From Hymenobacter sp. 15J16-1T3B (GTDB lineage Bacteria; Bacteroidota; Bacteroidia; Cytophagales; Hymenobacteraceae): a DNA stretch of 64,000 bases. Under the pieces are notes generated by a model that saw only the letters and a list, made by a program, of their open reading frames with translations, did not search any database and had not been told where the DNA came from. How positions within the stretch are numbered: the stretch's first letter is position 1; every line of letters starts with the position of its first letter. Position numbers and translations under genes: made by a program. Positions 59,461-64,000 of the stretch are shown piece by piece. The DNA lies in assembly GCF_020711235.1 (NCBI RefSeq), contig NZ_JAJFAV010000006.1, forward strand, positions 248,001 to 312,000, given 5' to 3'.

Positions 59461-60411
59461 TTGTCTCTCTCGTTGAAAAAGCCGCGCATTACTTCCTTAC
59501 AACGCCGGGCGCCGGGGCTGCCGGCCCGGCCGGCCGTCACCTCGCTGCGGCCTGGCGGGGCGCTGCCGCCGAGCTTCGACGCGGCCGCCCGCTTCACCTA
59601 CGACGGCTCCTTCGATGGGCTGCTGACGGTGCTGCTCACCTGCTGGCAGACGCGCCGCTGGCCCGAGGCCATTGCGCTGGAAGGTGCCGCGCAGGGCGGT
59701 TTGTTCAGCGAAACGCACTTCGTGCCCACCGACGAAGCCCAGGCCCGGCGCGTGTGGGAGGGCCTGCTCAAGCACATGCCGGCCGAAGCGCGCACCAACC
59801 TTTACAAAACCTTCCTCTCGGAGCGCCCCGACCGGGAGTTGCTCATCTTCCGCTACGTGCAGCTGGCCATAGCGGCCGGCGGGCAGGACATCAGCGAGCA
59901 TTTCGCCGACGACACCGTGCGCACGGTGGCCGAAATCAACAAGCAGCTGTTTCGCGAAAAGCACCGCATGGAGGCCTTTGTGCGCTTCGAGCGGACCCAG
60001 GATGGGCTGTTTCACGCCAGCATCGAGCCCGACTTCGACGTGCTGCCGCTCATTGCCGAGCACTTCACCAAGCGCTACGCCGACCAGCGTTGGCTGATTT
60101 TCGACCGGCGGCGCCGCTACGGCCTTTACTACGACCTGCAGCGCACCGACGTGGTCAGCTTCGATGCGGCCGTGGACGCGGTGGCCAGCGACACCTCGGC
60201 CGTATCCGCCGCCGTGCTCGACGAGCGGGAGCCGCTGTTTCAGGTGCTCTGGCAGGCGTATTTCGACCACGTCAACATCCCCGAGCGCAAAAACGTGAAG
60301 CTGCACCGCCGCCACATGCCCAAGCGCTACTGGCGCTACCTCACCGAAAAGCAGCCCCGGGAACGGCAGTTTCGGCCCATTGCCAACAAGAACGGCGCCG
60401 CCCAGGGCTGA
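59461..60411 (+). CDS. DUF4130 putative DNA repair protein, partner of the radical SAM protein
   Basis: A 316-residue protein of the TIGR03915/DUF4130 type. Core: FTYDGSFDGLLTVLLTCWQTRRWPEAIA, THFVPTDEAQARRVWEGLLKHM, LFIFRYVQLAIAAGGQDISEHFADDTVRTVAEINKQLFREKHRMEAFVRFERTQDGLFHASIEPDFDVLPLIAEHFTKRYADQRWLIFDRRRRYGLYYDL. Such proteins are encoded next to the radical SAM protein of putative DNA repair; biochemistry is unknown. The first codon is TTG at 59461 or TTG at 59473; no ATG or GTG is available. The C-terminal HMPKRYWRYLTEKQPRERQFRP is Arg-rich, fitting nucleic acid binding. Confidence 0.85.
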   Translation: MSLSLKKPRITSLQRRAPGLPARPAVTSLRPGGALPPSFDAAARFTYDGSFDGLLTVLLTCWQTRRWPEAIALEGAAQGGLFSETHFVPTDEAQARRVWEGLLKHMPAEARTNLYKTFLSERPDRELLIFRYVQLAIAAGGQDISEHFADDTVRTVAEINKQLFREKHRMEAFVRFERTQDGLFHASIEPDFDVLPLIAEHFTKRYADQRWLIFDRRRRYGLYYDLQRTDVVSFDAAVDAVASDTSAVSAAVLDEREPLFQVLWQAYFDHVNIPERKNVKLHRRHMPKRYWRYLTEKQPRERQFRPIANKNGAAQG

Positions 60412-60432
60412 AGCGGGGCTGGACGTGCGGCG

Positions 60433-60473
60433 GGTTACGCGGCGCCCATGCGGCCGGTGGCCGCCGCGTAACC
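60433..60473. terminator. Palindrome between the DUF4130 gene and rfbD
   Basis: GGTTACGCGGCG (60433-60444) is the exact reverse complement of CGCCGCGTAACC (60462-60473). There is no T run, so terminator function is uncertain. Confidence 0.45.
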
Positions 60474-60521
60474 ATCGAAACGCGCTATTTTCGCGGCTGA
60501 TAAACGCGTAGGCGCTTCGAT

Positions 60522-61391
60522 ATGAGCAGCAGCATTCTGGTTTTTGGCGCCTCCGGGCAATTGGGGCAATGCTTGGCGCAGGTGGCGGCCGAGCGGAACA
60601 TGACGGACCGCTTGGTCATGCTGGCCGAAGAGCAGGCCAACATCCTGAACCCCGACGGCCTGCGGGCCGCGTTCGAGCAGCACCAGCCGCAATACTGCAT
60701 CAACTGCGCCGCTTATACGGCCGTCGACAAGGCCGAGGACGAGCTGGAGCTGGCCCGCCGCGTGAACCGCGACGGCGTGGAAAACCTGGCCCGGCTGTGC
60801 GCCGAGTTTGGTGCCACGCTGCTGCACGTCTCCACCGATTTCGTGTTTGCCGGCTCGGGCAACCAGCCCCTGCTCGAAACCGACGAAGCCGCGCCCATCA
60901 GCGCCTACGGCCTGACCAAGCTGGAAGGCGAGCAGGTGATTCCGGCCCATACGGACAAGTATTTCATTCTGCGAACCAGCTGGTTGTACTCCGAATTCGC
61001 CGGCAACTTCGTGAAGACCATGCTGCGCTTCGGCCGTGAGCGGGACGAAATGCGCGTCATCTGGGACCAGACGGGCACGCCCACCTACGCCATCGACCTG
61101 GCCACGGTGCTGCTGCACCTCATCGAAACGAACAACGCCAACTACGGCCTCTACCACTACAGCAACGAGGGCGTGACCTCGTGGTACGACTTCGCGGTGG
61201 CCATTTTCGAGCTGGCCGGGCTGCCCACGCGCGTAGTGCCCATCCGCACCGCCGAGTACCCGACCAAAGCCACGCGCCCACCTTACTCCGTGCTCGACAA
61301 GAGCAAGGCGAAAAGCCAGCTCGGTATCAGCATTCCGCACTGGCGCGTGAGCCTGCAGGCCTGCATGCGCCGCTTGAACCAGGAAGCCTGA
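60522..61391 (+). CDS. rfbD: dTDP-4-dehydrorhamnose reductase
   Basis: A 289-residue RmlD/RfbD-type reductase. N-terminal SILVFGASGQLGQCLAQVAAE (dinucleotide loop), NCAAYTAVDKAEDELELARRVNRDGVENLA, and VSTDFVFAG; catalytic SAYGLTKLEGE carries Y129 and K133. Late motifs TRVVPIRTAEYPTKATRPPYSVLDKSK are typical. It makes dTDP-L-rhamnose, a cell-surface sugar donor. rfbA, B and C are not in this window. Confidence 0.93.
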   Translation: MSSSILVFGASGQLGQCLAQVAAERNMTDRLVMLAEEQANILNPDGLRAAFEQHQPQYCINCAAYTAVDKAEDELELARRVNRDGVENLARLCAEFGATLLHVSTDFVFAGSGNQPLLETDEAAPISAYGLTKLEGEQVIPAHTDKYFILRTSWLYSEFAGNFVKTMLRFGRERDEMRVIWDQTGTPTYAIDLATVLLHLIETNNANYGLYHYSNEGVTSWYDFAVAIFELAGLPTRVVPIRTAEYPTKATRPPYSVLDKSKAKSQLGISIPHWRVSLQACMRRLNQEA

Positions 61392-61408
61392 GGCGGGAAT
61401 AAAAGCCC

Positions 61409-61592
61409 GTCATCCTGAGCAGAGCGAAGGACCTTTCTCGAACCCCTGCACCGCCGCTGCCTACAACGTGCCGGCGCTAATCGGGACAACGACAACAAGC
61501 GCAGCCACCACACCCGAACGATTGGCGTTGGTGGCTGCGCTTCTTGGTCGGTGCAGGGTTGGAGGAAGGTCCTTCGCTGCGCTCAGGATGAC
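61409..61592. repeat. Intergenic inverted-repeat element, subfamily A
   Basis: A 184-bp element. Left GTCATCCTGAGCAGAGCGAAGGACC, right GGTCCTTCGCTGCGCTCAGGATGAC, nearly perfect. Nested arms CCCTGCACCG / CGGTGCAGGG and a perfect AAGCGCAGCCACCA / TGGTGGCTGCGCTT core. The core and ends recur at 20136-20311 and, degenerated, at 15051-15233. Confidence 0.85.
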
Positions 61593-61607
61593 GGGCTTAT
61601 TTCCTTC

Positions 61608-62798
61608 TTATTCCTCTTTCGTTCGGCCGTAAAACCGGCTGGCCAAAAAGGCCAGGGCCACAAAGCCCAGGCCGGCGGCGCACACGCCGGGCCAGCGGCC
61701 GTGCGTCCAGGCCCAGCCGCCTACCAAGGAGCCCAGGGCCCCGCCGATGAAATAGGCCGTCATGTAGACGGTGTTGAGGCGGCTGCGGGCTTCGGGAATC
61801 AGGGCGAAGATGCGCGTCTGGTTGGCAATGTGGGTGGCCTGTACGCCCACGTCGAGCAGAATGACGCCCACCACCAGCGCGGCCAGGGCGGTGCTGCCCA
61901 AAAACAGGATGCCGTAGGCCAGTACCGCCAGCCCCACGCCGATGCGAATGGCGAAGTCGGAGCCGCGGGTATCGGCGGTGCGGCCGGCCAGGGGCGCGGC
62001 CAGGGCCCCGGCGGCCCCGATCAGGCCGAAAAAGCCCGCCACGTCGGCGCCGTAGTGGTAGGGCGGACCTTCGAGCAGGAAGACCAGCGTGGTCCAAAAC
62101 ACGCTGAAGCCGGCGAACATGAAGCCGCCGATCAGCGCGGAGCGGCGCAGCAGCGGCAGGGTGCGGGCCAGCGTGAACAGCGAAGACATCAGCGAGGCGT
62201 AGGAGCCGCTGAAGGCGGGCCGGTCGCGGGGCAGGCGCCAGGCCAGCACGCCGCCGAGCAGCACCATCACGGCCGCGCCGCCCCCGAACACCGTGCGCCA
62301 GCCCAGGTGTGCCCCCACGTAGCCGCTGACGGTGCGCGAGAGCAGAATGCCGATCAGCAAGCCGCTCATGATCTGGCCCACAATGCGGCCGCGGTCTTCG
62401 GCGGGGGCGAGGTGCGCGGCCATGGGAAGCAGCAGCTGCGGCACGGCCGAGCACACGCCGATGAGCAGGCTGGCCCCGAGCAGCACCCCGAACGAGGGCG
62501 CCCAAGCCGCCGCGGCCATGCACACGGCCGCACCGAGCTGCATCACCAGGATGAGGCCTTTGCGTTCGAGCTTGTCGCCGAGGGGCACCACCAGCAGCAT
62601 GCACAGCGTGTAGCCCACCTGCGTGACGGTGGCCACCAAGCTGGCCTGGCTTTCGGTTTTGCCGAAGGTGCGCCCGATTTCGCCCAGCAGAGGCTGGTTG
62701 TAGTAGATGTTGGCCACCACCAGGGCGCAGGTCAGCGACATTAGCCAGACCAAGGCGGGCGGCAGGGTAGGGGAAGCGTGAGAGGTTTCGTCGGCCAT
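61608..62798 (-). CDS. MFS transporter (YnfM/YgaY-like)
   Basis: A 396-residue major facilitator with about 12 transmembrane helices. The first helix starts LVWLMSLTCALVVANIYYNQPLLGEIG, a frequent N-terminus in drug-efflux MFS members; the MFS loop motif is PLGDKLERKG (about 72-81). AEDRGRIVGQIMSGLLIGILLSRTVSGYVGAHLGWR and a central cytosolic loop RLPRDRPAFSGS follow. Substrate unknown; export of small molecules is most likely. Repeat element immediately downstream. Confidence 0.9.
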   Translation of the reverse strand: MADETSHASPTLPPALVWLMSLTCALVVANIYYNQPLLGEIGRTFGKTESQASLVATVTQVGYTLCMLLVVPLGDKLERKGLILVMQLGAAVCMAAAAWAPSFGVLLGASLLIGVCSAVPQLLLPMAAHLAPAEDRGRIVGQIMSGLLIGILLSRTVSGYVGAHLGWRTVFGGGAAVMVLLGGVLAWRLPRDRPAFSGSYASLMSSLFTLARTLPLLRRSALIGGFMFAGFSVFWTTLVFLLEGPPYHYGADVAGFFGLIGAAGALAAPLAGRTADTRGSDFAIRIGVGLAVLAYGILFLGSTALAALVVGVILLDVGVQATHIANQTRIFALIPEARSRLNTVYMTAYFIGGALGSLVGGWAWTHGRWPGVCAAGLGFVALAFLASRFYGRTKEE

Positions 62799-62895
62799 GA
62801 AAATTGCCCGTACAGGGCAAGCAGTGCGTACGGCAAAACCGGCCGACAGGCCAATGGTTGTCGGACTTTACACGAAGCGAACAGAAGCGTTTGCG

Positions 62896-63522
62896 TCAGC
62901 GGGTGATGCGGTTCAGACGCAGGGTGCCGCGGAACGAGGTCCGGTATTGGTTGCGCACTTCGTACATGATGAGGCCTTCGCGTGGATTCCAGTAGGATTT
63001 GTCGCCGTCGGGGTGTTGCATGATATAAACCTTGAACTTTCCCATCGGCACGGTCAGGGTCGTGTCCGTGTTGATGACGTAGTTACGGCCTCTGATATGA
63101 CTGCCGCAGTAATACGTTGGCAACTCCTGATAGAGAAAGGGGGATTTAGGCGCGTAAATGTTCTCTGTCAGGCTAAAGCAGGAACCGAAGCCGCAACTGC
63201 TGCATATCTGTTCGTAAAGGGCGTTGGATTTGACGACCACATCGATGTCGTTGATTTCCCCGAAAAGAGGCGTGAGACTACCACTACTATTATTTGGCGC
63301 ATGCTCCCGAATGCGGTAGTCATCATCATCGCGGTTTATTTCCAGGTAGCGGCAGTCACGGATGGTATCCTGGAGGCCGTAAAAATCATAATACAGTCGG
63401 TTGCCGCCCCTGACCCACCCGAACGGCTTGTGGCTGCCGTCCTTGTTGCAAGCCGCGCAGCCAAACAGCAGAGCCATGGTGCAGAGTTGGGCGGTGAGCC
63501 CAGTTAATGTATTGACGGGCAT
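62896..63522 (-). CDS. Lineage-specific lipoprotein with lower GC
   Basis: A 208-residue predicted lipoprotein. N-terminus MPVNTLTGLTAQLCTMALLFGC with lipobox LFGC, followed by AACNKDGSHKPFGWVRGG. The mature part is Asp/Asn/Tyr-rich (RLYYDFYGLQDTIRDCRYLEINRDDDDYRIREHAPNNSSGS) with several cysteines (EQICSSCGFGSC, YYCGSH), possibly disulfide-bonded. Codon use includes more AT-ending codons than in neighbouring genes, which hints at a different origin. No family recognised. The start at 63522 was chosen at the signal; a longer upstream ATG adds a non-signal extension. Confidence 0.68.
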   Translation of the reverse strand: MPVNTLTGLTAQLCTMALLFGCAACNKDGSHKPFGWVRGGNRLYYDFYGLQDTIRDCRYLEINRDDDDYRIREHAPNNSSGSLTPLFGEINDIDVVVKSNALYEQICSSCGFGSCFSLTENIYAPKSPFLYQELPTYYCGSHIRGRNYVINTDTTLTVPMGKFKVYIMQHPDGDKSYWNPREGLIMYEVRNQYRTSFRGTLRLNRITR

Positions 63523-63713
63523 ATGGGTAGGAGTAAAGTCGTAACTAGAAATCCATATTACGCCCAACGCAATATCCCCTCATGCCAAAAGATGGCCCTA
63601 ATGGACTTTATCAGCTGGAGCGGGTAGATTCGAAAGACTGTTGATAACCCGCGGGCAACCCTTGTCCGCCCGGTTGCATCTGAGCCGTTCAGACGCTCTT
63701 ATCCGAACGGCTT

Positions 63714-64000
63714 ATGCAGTATTCCAAACTCAACAACCTCGCCGGCGGGCTCGTTTTTGCCGCCGCTCTGGCCACGTATTGCCTGACCCTGGAGCCCACG
63801 GTGAGCTTCTGGGACTGCGGCGAGTTCATTGCCAGCGCCGACAAGCTGCAAGTGCCGCACCCGCCCGGCGCGCCTACCTTTCTGCTGCTGGGGCGCTTGG
63901 CAAGCTTGCTGAGCTTCGGCGAGGCCAGCCGGGTGGCGGTGCTCGTCAATCTGCTCTCGGCCCTGAGCAGCGCCTGCACCGTGCTGCTGCTGTTCTGGAG
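63714..64000 (+). CDS. DUF2723 membrane glycosyltransferase-like protein (3' part outside window)
   Basis: Only the first 95 codons are present; the gene runs off the right edge. MQYSKLNNLAGGLVFAAALATYCLTLEPTVSFWDCGEFIASADKLQVPHPPGAPTFLLLGRLASLLSFGEASRVAVLVNLLSALSSACTVLLLFW shows a hydrophobic first helix, the E-P-T-V-S-F-W-D-C-G-E-F-I-A motif and H-P-P-G-A-P loop typical of DUF2723 proteins, thought to be GT-C-type protein O-mannosyltransferases in Bacteroidota. The donor and acceptor are unknown here. Confidence 0.88.
   Translation, partial: MQYSKLNNLAGGLVFAAALATYCLTLEPTVSFWDCGEFIASADKLQVPHPPGAPTFLLLGRLASLLSFGEASRVAVLVNLLSALSSACTVLLLFW

Overview
The window looks like chromosomal DNA of a high-GC member of the Bacteroidota, most likely Hymenobacter or a close relative in the Cytophagales. 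The reasons are: several TAnnTTTG (-7) promoter elements of the Bacteroidota type, almost no Shine-Dalgarno sequences, type IX secretion (T9SS) C-terminal domains on three proteins, a TonB-dependent receptor paired with a DUF4249 lipoprotein, 2TM-domain proteins, many small lipoproteins, and strongly GC-rich third codon positions. No prophage, CRISPR array, rRNA, tRNA or classical IS transposase was seen.

Layout. 1-4.7 kb: end of a carboxypeptidase-regulatory-like secreted protein, a Thr/Ser-rich lipoprotein, a membrane metallophosphoesterase, radC, a GIY-YIG nuclease gene inside a long inverted repeat, and a DUF1684 protein. 4.7-9.9 kb: conserved pheT - coiled-coil protein - zapA - possible 6S-like RNA - rny (translation, division, RNA turnover). 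9.9-13.4 kb: accessory envelope proteins, including two of three related C-x-V-Y lipoproteins. 13.4-16.8 kb: glpK and glpD (glycerol use). 16.9-20.0 kb: a four-gene ECF sigma operon with ATGA overlaps. 20.3-25.5 kb: a flavin disulfide reductase, the third C-x-V-Y lipoprotein, an SBBP-repeat T9SS protein and sucD. 25.8-29.5 kb: cysteine synthase, a receiver-only response regulator, adenine deaminase and a 53-residue lipoprotein with a GTG start. 29.6-32.8 kb: a tandem triplication of secreted proteins, then a pair of small cytosolic paralogs. 32.8-38.7 kb: cmk, a DUF1963-like protein, ispH, DUF502, a hydrolase, a macrodomain protein and two 2TM proteins. 38.9-42.4 kb: a RimB-like / RimK / AstE-like set, with a T9SS-type lipoprotein between RimK and AstE. 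42.5-56.6 kb: envelope proteins (RCC1-repeat T9SS protein, S9 peptidase, OmpH/Skp chaperone, TonB receptor + DUF4249, BamA-like) plus a CvfB-like RNA-binding protein. 56.8-64 kb: a radical-SAM DNA repair protein and its DUF4130 partner, an epoxide-hydrolase-like protein, rfbD, an MFS exporter, a lower-GC lipoprotein and the start of a DUF2723 membrane protein.

The most unusual feature is a family of eight intergenic inverted-repeat elements. Each starts GTCAT (or a close variant) and ends ATGAC or GATGAC. They fall into three subfamilies. One 441-bp copy (3552-3992) has two 72-nt arms, 62 of 72 positions matching, and encloses exactly one gene, the GIY-YIG nuclease. A gene-less relative lies at 36978-37158. 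The arrangement resembles a REP/RAYT-type pairing of nuclease and palindrome, but with a GIY-YIG enzyme. That interpretation is inference; the repeats themselves are read directly from the sequence.
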